From positions 1 to 32,579 of the forward strand of contig NZ_CAMHSK010000034.1 in NCBI RefSeq assembly GCF_946187725.1: DNA of 32,579 bases. Reading direction: 5' to 3'. Under the pieces are notes generated by a model. The model ran no database searches, had not been told where the DNA came from, and saw only the letters and a program-made list of their open reading frames with translations. Below are positions 23,774 to 31,698 of this stretch, piece after piece. The translations under genes and the position numbers were made by a program. The DNA comes from an uncultured Treponema sp. GTDB taxonomy: Bacteria; Spirochaetota; Spirochaetia; Treponematales; Treponemataceae. How positions within the stretch are numbered: the first letter of the stretch is position 1; the number at the start of each line of letters is the position of its first letter.

Positions 23774-24577
23774 TTGAAAAAGATTCTGCTTGTAACCGAC
23801 ATGGAAACGAGTATTTTAATCCGCTCCATGATTGAATCATTCAATAAAGCCGGTTTTGATGCAAAATTTTGTCCAATTGATTCTGATTATATAAAAAGCA
23901 ACATTGCTTCCTTTTCTCCAGATGTCTGCATAATTTACATGAACGGATATTCCGATTCTTATACAAAATGCTTTAAGAACATCAAAGATTACATCGATAA
24001 ATTTTCAATAAAAGTATATTTATATCTAATTGGTACGGAAACTGAATTTACAACAGCGTTTAAGAATGTTGAACGGGAAATGTTCCACGAAATTTTCATG
24101 CGCCCTGTCAATGTAAATGACATTATCCGTCAAATAAATCTTATAGGTTCAGATTATATTTACAGCGAACAAAACCTTTCTGAAGCCGAAGTGCAAGAAC
24201 ACCTGGACTGGAAGAAGATTCTTGTTGTTGATGACGACTCAATTTTCCTCAGAAACATCAGTCATCAGCTTTCAAAAGATTTCAATGTCTACATGGTAAG
24301 CTCTGGTACGGATGCAGTCGGTTTTCTAAAAAATCATACAGTAGATTTAATTCTTCTTGATTATGAAATGCCGGTTCTTTCAGGTCTTGATGTTCTCCAA
24401 CTCCTTAGGAATGAACCCACCACTGCTGATATTCCAGTAATATTTCTGACAGGTAAAGACGATAAAAAAACTGTCATGTCCGTAATCGCCGCAAAACCTG
24501 ACAGTTATATGCTTAAGAGCACACCTCCAATTGTATTGACTCAGAATTTACGGGATTTTTTTGCAAAACGAAAATAA
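23774..24577 (+). CDS. Response regulator with a pseudo-receiver and a canonical receiver
   Basis: The 267-residue protein has two receiver-like domains and no output domain. The C-terminal one (about 147-265) is canonical: acidic pocket VVDDDS (D153-D155), phosphoacceptor D196 in LILLDYEMP, T226 in FLTGK, and K248. The N-terminal one (about 1-125) keeps the fold pattern (MKKILLVTDMET) but has Tyr55 where the phosphoacceptor Asp should be, and Arg110 for the Lys, so it should not be phosphorylated. With no DNA-binding or enzyme domain, it may act by protein contact, as CheY-like proteins do. The start is a TTG at 23774 supported by AAAGGAG (23761-23767) 6 bases upstream. No sensor kinase is adjacent. 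Confidence 0.88.
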   Translation: MKKILLVTDMETSILIRSMIESFNKAGFDAKFCPIDSDYIKSNIASFSPDVCIIYMNGYSDSYTKCFKNIKDYIDKFSIKVYLYLIGTETEFTTAFKNVEREMFHEIFMRPVNVNDIIRQINLIGSDYIYSEQNLSEAEVQEHLDWKKILVVDDDSIFLRNISHQLSKDFNVYMVSSGTDAVGFLKNHTVDLILLDYEMPVLSGLDVLQLLRNEPTTADIPVIFLTGKDDKKTVMSVIAAKPDSYMLKSTPPIVLTQNLRDFFAKRK

Positions 24578-24581
24578 AATG

Positions 24582-24622
24582 AAGCACGGACCTATATAAA
24601 AAAATGCCGAAGCCGTGCTTTT
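24582..24622 (+). terminator. Probable terminator after the response regulator
   Basis: AAGCACGG (24582-24589) pairs with CCGTGCTT (24613-24620) across a 23-base loop, followed by a short T-rich stretch. The long loop makes this less certain. Confidence 0.5.
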
Positions 24623-24636
24623 ATCTTACGGATACC

Positions 24637-24665
24637 TTGACAGTGATTTCAATCTATGATAAAAT
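24637..24665 (+). promoter_or_regulatory. Strong sigma70-type promoter of the small zinc-ribbon gene
   Basis: TTGACA (24637-24642), exactly 17 bp, TAAAAT (24660-24665). The predicted leader is about 31 bases and includes GGGAGG (24691-24696). Confidence 0.85.
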
Positions 24666-24702
24666 CGCCAAATAATCGATTATTTCTATAGGGAGGCTAG
24701 TA

Positions 24703-24873
24703 ATGGCTGGTGCATCAAAGAACTCTCGTACTACAGTTGCAACACAGAAATTTAACTGCACTTGTGGCGGCGAAGTTGAAATGAAAACAAAGCTCGAAAA
24801 CGGCAGACTCAAGAATTACGCTGAATGTCAGAAATGCAAACGCGTTGAGAGAAGACCAAAAGATTTCAAATAA
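24703..24873 (+). CDS. Small zinc-ribbon protein, 56 residues
   Basis: An ATG preceded by GGGAGG at 6-base spacing opens a 56-residue reading frame with a near-consensus promoter upstream and a strong terminator downstream. The product is basic and carries CTCGG near residue 19-23 and CQKC near 43-46, two Cys pairs about 23 residues apart as in a zinc ribbon, and ends RRPKDFK. Size, charge and strong expression signals suggest a ribosome- or RNA-associated protein, with some likeness to ribosomal protein L33, but the match is not good enough to name it. Confidence 0.8.
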   Translation: MAGASKNSRTTVATQKFNCTCGGEVEMKTKLENGRLKNYAECQKCKRVERRPKDFK

Positions 24874-24903
24874 TCAAAGGCTACAGCTTTCAGCGAGCAA
24901 AAT

Positions 24904-24951
24904 AAAATCCCCGAATTCTGCAAGTGCACGCAGTTTTCGGGGATTTTTTTA
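24904..24951. terminator. Bidirectional rho-independent terminator
   Basis: A perfect 12-bp stem AAAATCCCCGAA/TTCGGGGATTTT (24904-24915 with 24936-24947) holds an inner CTGC/GCAG stem. T7 follows on the plus strand, and TTTTATTTTG follows on the minus strand. It ends the zinc-ribbon gene and the polysaccharide operon that converges on it. Confidence 0.92.
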
Positions 24952-24999
24952 TCCTTGGCTGGCTGTTTATTTTAACAGACCTGCCAGATTCTGATAATA

Positions 25000-27342
25000 C
25001 TAATTATGAGTTACAGCCCAAATTGAAATGGTAGAAGCCGCAATTGAAAGAATAGTTGTAATTGCAGGGGCATACTGATTGAAATAGTAAAGAGTTGAGT
25101 TAGTTTTAGCCGTAATCGTACATTCTGGTGTTATGACTGCACTTTTAGATATTTTCTTTCGGTTGATGTCACGAATTTCTATTGCATCAAGCGAGTTTTT
25201 TGTACGGTCAAAACCGCCTGCCAAACCAATGTAATAATCCCAAGTTCGGTCAGGGATGTAAGGATAACGACCAGGATTTAATACAGCACCAGCAACAGAA
25301 ACAAAATACTGTCTGAAAGGAATCATCAGCGTATCATTTGGCATTATCTCTACATTTGCATAATATGACGCATCATAAAGCATTGGATTTAAATTGAGAG
25401 GGATTGTTTTTGACTCACGGATTATATAGGCATTTGCCAAATCTGACTCTGCAGAAAACATTCCACGATTTCTGCGGGCAAAATATGCATAGTCCTCACC
25501 AATATTAAAATTCATTGTAACACGAGTAGATGATTTTAACTCGCCAGAGCCAGAGCCAGAGCCAGAGATAGCACCTTCGACAAAAACTACCGGCATCAAA
25601 TCAGAGAAACTTGAAATTGTAACTGAATCATAGCATAACAGTTGATAATTGTCTAGTATACTTGTTTTATTTAAATAGGACTTCTCACCCGCTCCTTCCT
25701 TGCCGGTAAGCGATCTGTATAACTCAATCCGAGAAGCATCTGCAAGCGGAGCAAGTCCGCCACCATAAATCTCAACAAGTTCCTTTAAATTTTCTCCGTC
25801 CAAGAGCTCATAAGTACCAGGGCGTTCAACAGCACCATTAATCGTAACTTTTCGACTCAACCGGCTTACGGTAATTGTTTCACCAGGTCTGACATAAGGA
25901 TCATTTTCCATCTTTCCATATCGTCTTGCCAGAAATAAATCATAGACATTTTTTGTTCCGTCAACAGAAGTTACTTCTATGTTTCTTTCTGATGAATATG
26001 AAGTCATGTGTTCAGCAAGAAATGATGACAAGCGTTTTAAAGGCCATGCACTTGCCTCTACAGTGTTTTTTACCTCACCTGTTACAAAAACTGTGCTTAT
26101 ATTCTGCATGTACGGAACATAAAGAGTATCACCTTTCTGAACCACGAATTCAGTCATATAGTCACGCTTGTACAAACACTCTTCTACATTAACGGTAAGT
26201 CTTTCATTGCTTCGGATTAAATAAGCATTACGCAAATCCGATGTCGGGAAAAAATTTCCTGCGTTTCGGCGAATCAAAGTTGCAAGATTCTCACCTTCCA
26301 TAAAATTTACAGGTATTCGGTTTATGATTGGATTGGCAATATTGCCCCCGTCATTTTTGTCTGTTGATGTGTTATCCTGAGACTGCTTTCCCAGAGCGCC
26401 AACTGCCCCTTCAAAAAACATAGTGTCGCGAAGCTCAATCCGGCTTGGAATGGTGATACTGTCAGCATTTTCAAGGACAAAATTTTTTGCAATTGAATCA
26501 GACTCAATATATACGGTATCACCAGAAGGATTCTTTGAATTGTTCTGACGCCGAAGAATAATTCGCTCTGTATCAGCATATTCTGTCAGCCCATTCGAAT
26601 AACGCTCAACGACATCCTTAAGATTTTCGCCAGAAAGAAGGTCATATGTGCCAGGTCTTTCAACCGCACCACCAATGGAAACCCGTCGTTCATATCTTTT
26701 TACGATAATTTTGTCTCCGGGACGCAAAAACGGATCCTGCGACAAATCGCCATCCCGCCCCGCAAGAAAAAGATCATAAGTTTTAGTAGTACCGTTCATG
26801 CTTTCAACAGTTATATTTCTGACTGAGGCATAAGGAGTAAGATTATTATTCACAAATGTTGAAAGTCTCGTCAAAGCCCATGCATTTCGCTCTATCGTTG
26901 TGTAAACTTCACCTGAAATGCTTACCAAAAATGTAGATGGAGAAGAAAGAACAAACTGCACGCCAGCCATCGGATAATTTCGAAGAACAAGAGCCTCAAC
27001 CTGAGCTTTTAACTGAAGATAAGTTAATCCAGAACAATTTATAACACCGAGATTCGCAACACGAATTTTATATGTTGAATCAACAGGAATTGTATATCGT
27101 ACGGGACTTCCCGCAGCGGCAAACGCAAGAGTATAAACATCGCCAGCAGTTACCGGATAATAAGAAACAGACATTGCAAGCTGCGCATCAGGAAGTTTTG
27201 TAACATCTGAAGCCACAGCACCAGAACTCTTTTCCATATCGGCAACTACATTCTGACTTGTGCCTCCAAGGCTCTGTGCATTAAGTACCAATGATGAACA
27301 AAAAAATACGAAAACAGATGTAAATAGATAGTTTTTTTTCAT
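25000..27342 (-). CDS. Polysaccharide export protein with repeated SLBB domains
   Basis: The 780-residue protein has a signal peptide (1-22), a Poly_export-like region (about 60-140) and several SLBB beta-grasp units. Residues 140-410 and 418-680 are a tandem duplication: SGEV, AVERPGTY and FEGAV recur exactly 278 residues apart (for example 226-233 and 504-511). A third partial unit starts at 680 (VSVAGAVLNPGRY). A hydrophobic C-terminal segment (758-778) may be a membrane anchor. Proteins of this type form Wza-like export channels or periplasmic conduits for polysaccharide. It follows the Wzz-like gene by 18 bp and is the last gene of the operon. A (Ser-Gly)n stretch at 593-600 is encoded by a hexanucleotide repeat. 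Confidence 0.88.
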   Translation of the reverse strand: MKKNYLFTSVFVFFCSSLVLNAQSLGGTSQNVVADMEKSSGAVASDVTKLPDAQLAMSVSYYPVTAGDVYTLAFAAAGSPVRYTIPVDSTYKIRVANLGVINCSGLTYLQLKAQVEALVLRNYPMAGVQFVLSSPSTFLVSISGEVYTTIERNAWALTRLSTFVNNNLTPYASVRNITVESMNGTTKTYDLFLAGRDGDLSQDPFLRPGDKIIVKRYERRVSIGGAVERPGTYDLLSGENLKDVVERYSNGLTEYADTERIILRRQNNSKNPSGDTVYIESDSIAKNFVLENADSITIPSRIELRDTMFFEGAVGALGKQSQDNTSTDKNDGGNIANPIINRIPVNFMEGENLATLIRRNAGNFFPTSDLRNAYLIRSNERLTVNVEECLYKRDYMTEFVVQKGDTLYVPYMQNISTVFVTGEVKNTVEASAWPLKRLSSFLAEHMTSYSSERNIEVTSVDGTKNVYDLFLARRYGKMENDPYVRPGETITVSRLSRKVTINGAVERPGTYELLDGENLKELVEIYGGGLAPLADASRIELYRSLTGKEGAGEKSYLNKTSILDNYQLLCYDSVTISSFSDLMPVVFVEGAISGSGSGSGELKSSTRVTMNFNIGEDYAYFARRNRGMFSAESDLANAYIIRESKTIPLNLNPMLYDASYYANVEIMPNDTLMIPFRQYFVSVAGAVLNPGRYPYIPDRTWDYYIGLAGGFDRTKNSLDAIEIRDINRKKISKSAVITPECTITAKTNSTLYYFNQYAPAITTILSIAASTISIWAVTHN
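25543..25566 (-). repeat. Coding hexanucleotide microsatellite, four copies of GCCAGA
   Basis: Four perfect plus-strand GCCAGA copies encode alternating Ser-Gly in the SLBB protein. Copy-number change would add or remove two residues without shifting the frame, so it could alter linker length between domains. Confidence 0.9.
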
Positions 27343-27360
27343 TTCAAACTCTAATAATGA

Positions 27361-28383
27361 TTAGTTCTTTTTTTTAAGCTGTAATTTTTCGACAGCAACA
27401 GGGTCATTTTTTATATTTTTCCATGCGTTCAAGGCAAAAGCCAGGAAAACAGACAGAAAGAAAGCTGCAAAAGTTATGATAATGCAAAGTTTTCCTCTGC
27501 TTGGACCTGCTTTCAAGTCAGGGATTTCAGGGCGCTCAAGAATTTGAAAAATCGGAGCCTCACTCTGCATCTGAACTTTAAGAAGCTCATACTGCGTTTT
27601 GAGCTGAGTATACACCTGCTTCTGAGCATCCAGTTCAAGCTGAAGCTTTGCGGAGCCAGTCGTGATGGAAGGAATATCCCAGGCACTGTTTCCGTAGCCG
27701 ACACTTGCACCAAGTTTTTTTACTTCACGCTCAATTCGTAAAATTTCGTTATAGCTAGACTGAATATTGCGCTCAAGGTTTTCTTTCTGAATTTTGTTGT
27801 TATCAAGGCCAAGTTCTATGAATTTATCACTCATCCAGTCAACAACAAAATTCACTACAGACTGAGCAAATTCAGGATCGATATCTGTAAAAGAAACCGT
27901 AAAGATTCCGTTTGAATCATCAAACTCAGCCTTAAGAGACTGCTTTAAGATTTTACGGCTGTTTGCTTTTAAATGCTCTTCAATTTTATATTTTTCAATA
28001 AGCCCGAACTTTTCAGTTACCGCATCAAGAAGCATGTTGGAAGATGCAAGAAATGTTGCGAGGGAAGAATTTGTTGACCCTCCACCTACATTCACACCGG
28101 CAAGACCAGCAAGGCTTCCAAGTCCCGAAGACGAAAGCGCTGCAGAAAGCCCGCCTCCAGAAGAATTTTCTTTTATGAGCATCTGAGCTTTTGGAGTAAA
28201 GTAATTTGGCATGGGAGATTTTTCAGGATCAGCCATAATAGTATAGATTGAAAAAACAACCGCCCCAATCATCGCAAGAACAGTCGTAATTATAATCATC
28301 CACTTATAATGCAGAAGAACTGCAAACAAATCGATAAGAGAAATTTCGTCTTCTGGCTGCTGAACTTGTGTATTTTCTTCCAT
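27361..28383 (-). CDS. Wzz-type polysaccharide chain-length determinant / co-polymerase
   Basis: The 340-residue protein has the Wzz layout: an N-terminal membrane helix (about 28-50, WMIIITTVLAMIGAVVFSIY), a large periplasmic part, and a second helix near the C-terminus (about 300-322). The periplasmic part includes a Gly/Ser-rich loop (about 76-105) and coiled-coil segments (about 205-290). There is no C-terminal tyrosine-kinase domain. It controls chain length in Wzx/Wzy-type polysaccharide assembly and normally contacts the SLBB export protein, whose gene follows by 18 bp. It starts 6 bp after the glycosyl-phosphate transferase gene ends. Confidence 0.88.
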   Translation of the reverse strand: MEENTQVQQPEDEISLIDLFAVLLHYKWMIIITTVLAMIGAVVFSIYTIMADPEKSPMPNYFTPKAQMLIKENSSGGGLSAALSSSGLGSLAGLAGVNVGGGSTNSSLATFLASSNMLLDAVTEKFGLIEKYKIEEHLKANSRKILKQSLKAEFDDSNGIFTVSFTDIDPEFAQSVVNFVVDWMSDKFIELGLDNNKIQKENLERNIQSSYNEILRIEREVKKLGASVGYGNSAWDIPSITTGSAKLQLELDAQKQVYTQLKTQYELLKVQMQSEAPIFQILERPEIPDLKAGPSRGKLCIIITFAAFFLSVFLAFALNAWKNIKNDPVAVEKLQLKKKN

Positions 28384-28389
28384 AGAATA

Positions 28390-29457
28390 TTAATGTTCCT
28401 CCTGAGGTGCGTCTGCAAGGTGACCAATATGCTTCATGTTCACTGCCCTGTTTACATAATGCATCATGATGAAAAAACTCCAGATCAAACAAAGGCATAC
28501 TAAAAGAAGGACGATTACATCCCTTGTTTTTGTCATTGCAAGTGTGGACAAAGCTGAAAGGCAGATACAAAGCTGTATCAAAATAAGAGAAACAGCTGTT
28601 GTAGTTTTTGAGAAGCCGATATTTACAAGTTTATGATGAATATGGGCACGGTCAGCACTGAAAAAAGACCTGTGCGCGCGTTTTCGTCTGAGAACAGCTG
28701 CAATTACATCTGTAACAGGAATTGAAGCCAACAGCAGGGCAATCAAAACTTTTGAATATTCCATTTCTTCAGCAAGAGGGAACAATGGTGCAATTGCTAT
28801 TGCAAAACCAAGAGTCTGACTTCCACCATCTCCAAGAAAAATCTTTGCAGGTGGCTTATTAAAGATAAGGAAAGCAAAGACAGCAGCACAAAGAATAAGA
28901 TAAATGTTTCCAACAGCCTGCCCGCCGACCAGCAGAAAAACTCCAGAGGTAAACAGCGTAAGGAAAGACAGCCCCCCGCACAGTAAGTCAAGGCCGTCAA
29001 TAAGGTTATAGGCATTTACCAGAAAGAGAATCCAGCAGAATGTAAGAATTCGGCCAATGATATGCGGAATTTCAAAGCCAAGGAAGTTGTCTAAATAGAG
29101 AGGACTCATCGCAACAATGAGCGCAGACAAAATCTGAATGACAAACTTGATTTTTGCCCGAAGATTCAAAAAATCATCGATAATGCCAAACAGGAAGATA
29201 ATGAAACCACCGAGGCACGCAGGAATAGCATAGAAAAAATCCTTACCCGAGAAAACAAAAACATATACGAACATTGCTGTAAAAAATGATACGAAGATTC
29301 CTACTCCGCCAAGCCGGGGAACATGTCCTTTGTGGACTTTACGGGGATCAACCTCATCGTACCAGTTATATTTTTTACAAAGAAAAATAATCAGCGGGAT
29401 CAGCAGGACGCACATAAAAAATGCGCCTAGAGTACAAACAAGCATACCCCCCCCCAT
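28390..29457 (-). CDS. Undecaprenyl-phosphate sugar-1-phosphate transferase (MraY/WecA family)
   Basis: This multi-spanning membrane protein of 355 residues carries the family motifs in order: HVPRLGGVGIF near the start, GIIDDFLNLRAKIK (the DD metal site), NAYNLIDGLDLL, FLGDGG, and SADRAHIHHKL (the HIHH motif of WecA-like enzymes). It attaches a sugar phosphate, probably a UDP-HexNAc derivative, to undecaprenyl phosphate and so starts polysaccharide synthesis. WecA-type is likelier than MraY because the downstream genes are Wzz and SLBB. The start is unusual: ATG is followed by a G9 run, then a second in-frame ATG five codons on. A -10-like TATACT lies about 20 bp upstream with no Shine-Dalgarno. 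Confidence 0.9.
   Translation of the reverse strand: MGGGMLVCTLGAFFMCVLLIPLIIFLCKKYNWYDEVDPRKVHKGHVPRLGGVGIFVSFFTAMFVYVFVFSGKDFFYAIPACLGGFIIFLFGIIDDFLNLRAKIKFVIQILSALIVAMSPLYLDNFLGFEIPHIIGRILTFCWILFLVNAYNLIDGLDLLCGGLSFLTLFTSGVFLLVGGQAVGNIYLILCAAVFAFLIFNKPPAKIFLGDGGSQTLGFAIAIAPLFPLAEEMEYSKVLIALLLASIPVTDVIAAVLRRKRAHRSFFSADRAHIHHKLVNIGFSKTTTAVSLILIQLCICLSALSTLAMTKTRDVIVLLLVCLCLIWSFFIMMHYVNRAVNMKHIGHLADAPQEEH
29447..29455 (-). repeat. G9 homopolymer at the transferase start codon
   Basis: Nine consecutive C on the plus strand give ATG-G8-T-ATG in the gene. The tract includes the last base of the first start codon. Tracts of this length slip readily in other bacteria. Confidence 0.9.
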
Positions 29458-29569
29458 GTATAGTGTATTTTAGTATAGAGTGAGACTAAATCACCGAAAA
29501 TACTCAAAAGCATATTTTTGACTATAACACAGAACTATAATCGTTTCAATAACAGGCTGTCTAATAGGA

Positions 29570-29630
29570 AGGGCCTCAGCACTTCCCTAAACAAATGAAT
29601 ATTCAGTTTTTTCTTTCGTGCTGAAGCCCT
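29570..29630. other. Imperfect 13-bp inverted repeat between the transferase gene and purC
   Basis: AGGGCCTCAGCAC (29570-29582) and GTGCTGAAGCCCT (29618-29630) pair with one mismatch across 35 bases. The loop holds the perfect palindrome TGAATATTCA. It sits downstream of the purC stop and may end that transcript, though no clear T tract follows. The rest of this 205-bp gap shows no gene. Confidence 0.5.
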
Positions 29631-29662
29631 GTATGTTCTATGCAAGAATACTGGCGATTAAT

Positions 29663-30514
29663 TTACAGGTCCTTGCCTGTGATTTTGCGTACGCACTCGT
29701 GGTAGAGTTCGCTTGTCTTTTTGACGACATCGGCAGGAACTTCCTTGATAGTTGGGTCACCTGCGAGGTTGTTTGCCTTGAGCCAGTCACGGATGAACTG
29801 CTTGTCGTAGCTAGCCGGGCTTGTTCCGACCTTGTACTCAGCTGCGTTCCAGAATCGGCTTGAATCAGGAGTCAAAACTTCGTCTGCAAGAACAAGGTCT
29901 CCGTTCTCGTCAAGACCGAACTCGAATTTTGTGTCGGCGATGATGATTCCGTTCTTTGCGGCGTGCTCGTAGCATTTTTTATAGATAGCAAGGGCTGTCT
30001 CTTCGATTTTTGTTCCGAGGTCAGCTCCCAGGTCATTCTTCATGTAGTCGAGAGTGACGTTGATGTCGTGGCCCTCAGCGGCTTTTGTCGAAGGAGTAAC
30101 GATTGGCTCGTCCAGCTTTTCTGCCTGCTCGTATTTTTTTGTGAATGAGTGCCCCAAGAAAGGCTCGCCTTTTTTGTAAGCCTCGTACATTGAGCCGAAC
30201 ATGTAACCGCGGACGATTACTTCATAAGGAATCATCTTGAGTTTTTTGACCAGGATTGTGCGGCCTTCATATTCAGGCTTCTGGAATTCAGCTGGCATGT
30301 CCTTCAAATCGCTTGAAATCATATGGTTCTTTGTGATGTCCTTTGTGAGGTCGAACCAGAAATTTGAGAGCGCGTTCAAGACCTTGCCCTTGTCAGTAAT
30401 CATTGTAGGAAGGATTACATCGAAAGCAGAGATTCGGTCAGTTGTAACGATGACCATGCGGCCGTCTTCCAAATCATAAACTTCACGGACTTTTCCGCTG
30501 ATAATTTTTTTCAT
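29663..30514 (-). CDS. purC: SAICAR synthase PurC
   Basis: The 283-residue protein matches phosphoribosylaminoimidazole-succinocarboxamide synthase, which joins CAIR and aspartate in purine synthesis. SGKVREVYDL (6-15) is the ATP-binding start, TTDRISAFDVILP follows at about 24-36, then VRGYMFGSMYEAY and the C-terminal DTKFEFGLDENGDLVLADEVLTPDSSR region, read here in parts. Length is in the range for the longer PurC type. It has AAGGAG before the ATG and a promoter at 30554-30582. No other purine gene is adjacent, and no purine riboswitch is seen in the short leader. Confidence 0.95.
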   Translation of the reverse strand: MKKIISGKVREVYDLEDGRMVIVTTDRISAFDVILPTMITDKGKVLNALSNFWFDLTKDITKNHMISSDLKDMPAEFQKPEYEGRTILVKKLKMIPYEVIVRGYMFGSMYEAYKKGEPFLGHSFTKKYEQAEKLDEPIVTPSTKAAEGHDINVTLDYMKNDLGADLGTKIEETALAIYKKCYEHAAKNGIIIADTKFEFGLDENGDLVLADEVLTPDSSRFWNAAEYKVGTSPASYDKQFIRDWLKANNLAGDPTIKEVPADVVKKTSELYHECVRKITGKDL

Positions 30515-30553
30515 TTTTTAACTCCTTCTTTGCCGTTTGCAAAAAGTGACTGT

Positions 30554-30582
30554 ATTTTATTCTTATTTTTAAAGTTGAACAA
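30554..30582 (-). promoter_or_regulatory. purC promoter, overlapping the divergent pcnB promoter
   Basis: On the minus strand: TTGTTC (30577-30582), 17 bp, TAAAAT (30554-30559). Confidence 0.65.
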
Positions 30583-30603
30583 GAGACGACAAAACATTAT
30601 TAT
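30575..30603 (+). promoter_or_regulatory. pcnB promoter, overlapping the divergent purC promoter
   Basis: TTGAAC (30575-30580), 17 bp, TATTAT (30598-30603). The predicted start of transcription falls 2-3 bases before the GTG start codon. Confidence 0.65.
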
Positions 30604-30612
30604 ATCTGCATT

Positions 30613-31698
30613 GTGTTAATTCGTTATACTACAGATTCAAGGGGTAAGCCGGTCAAGAAGGCTGTAATTTATACAAAAGAAGAACATAATATACCGTTAA
30701 AACAAGTAGACCCCGATGCACTTTACATTATCAGACACTTGCGTGAATGTGGATATGATGCTTATATCGTAGGCGGTGCCGTGCGTGACCTCATAGTAGG
30801 CAAAAAGCCGAAGGACTTTGATATAGTAACAGAAGCCACACCGTCAAAAATCAAGAAGCTCTTCCGAAATTCACGAATAATCGGAAAGCGTTTCCGTCTC
30901 GTGCATGTTTTTTTCGGTCAGAAGATTTTTGAAGTCTCAACTTTCCGATCAATCTGCGACGGTTCCGTAGGAAATTCATTTGGCACCATGGATGAAGATG
31001 TTCAGAGGCGTGATTTCACACTCAATGCCCTCTACTACGATCCAATCAAAGAACAGATAATCGACTATGTAAACGGAGTCGAAGACATTAAAAAGAAAGT
31101 GATTCATCCTGTAATTCCGATTGACCGCATTTTCGTAGAAGACCCGGTCAGAATGCTCCGCGCCGTAAAATACAGCGCAACCACAGGATGCAAACTTCCG
31201 CATTCCCTCAAAAGCAAAATCCGAAAGAGCGCGCACCTTCTCTCACCTGTTTCGCCTTCCCGCCTCACCGAAGAGCTTTTGAAAATCATCAATTCTGGTC
31301 ACTCATACGAAATCGTAAGCGCTGCCATTGACGCAGACATATTCATGTATCTGCAGCCTTCCGCCTGTGCCATGATGTATGCCGATAAAAACTACGAAAA
31401 GAAATACATGCTTCACTTAAAGGAGCTCGATTCTCTCGTAAAAACAGACCCGGCATCTCGTCTCGGAAAACGCCTCACCTACATTGTCTACGATTTTATC
31501 TCATCCCTTACGGACTGGAAAAAGGAAGTCTCCACCAAAAGTGCCGCTGGCGAACTCTACACAAAGACATGGAATCAGTGCCGCCACTTCGTCCTTCCGA
31601 TGAATCCTCAGCGCACGGAACTCGAATTCGCCATCAAAAACACACTCACTCAGCTGGGGGTTGGGGTAAGAATCGGGAAAAAGAAAGTTAGCAAGTAG
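30613..31698 (+). CDS. pcnB: Poly(A) polymerase PcnB (class II nucleotidyltransferase)
   Basis: The 361-residue protein has the class II poly(A)-polymerase/CCA-enzyme head: AYIVGGAVRDLIVG, DFDIVTEA with the paired catalytic Asp, the segment RIIGKRFRLVHVFFG that is typical of PcnB rather than CCA enzymes, and EVSTFR. RRDFTLNALYYDP and EDPVRMLRAVKY follow as the nucleotide-recognition region. It adds 3' A tails that promote RNA decay. It is shorter than E. coli PcnB and lacks the long basic tail, though it ends with Lys-rich residues. The start is GTG at 30613; no Shine-Dalgarno precedes it, and the promoter places the 5' end next to it. The stop codon lies inside a heptamer repeat array. Confidence 0.9.
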   Translation: MLIRYTTDSRGKPVKKAVIYTKEEHNIPLKQVDPDALYIIRHLRECGYDAYIVGGAVRDLIVGKKPKDFDIVTEATPSKIKKLFRNSRIIGKRFRLVHVFFGQKIFEVSTFRSICDGSVGNSFGTMDEDVQRRDFTLNALYYDPIKEQIIDYVNGVEDIKKKVIHPVIPIDRIFVEDPVRMLRAVKYSATTGCKLPHSLKSKIRKSAHLLSPVSPSRLTEELLKIINSGHSYEIVSAAIDADIFMYLQPSACAMMYADKNYEKKYMLHLKELDSLVKTDPASRLGKRLTYIVYDFISSLTDWKKEVSTKSAAGELYTKTWNQCRHFVLPMNPQRTELEFAIKNTLTQLGVGVRIGKKKVSK

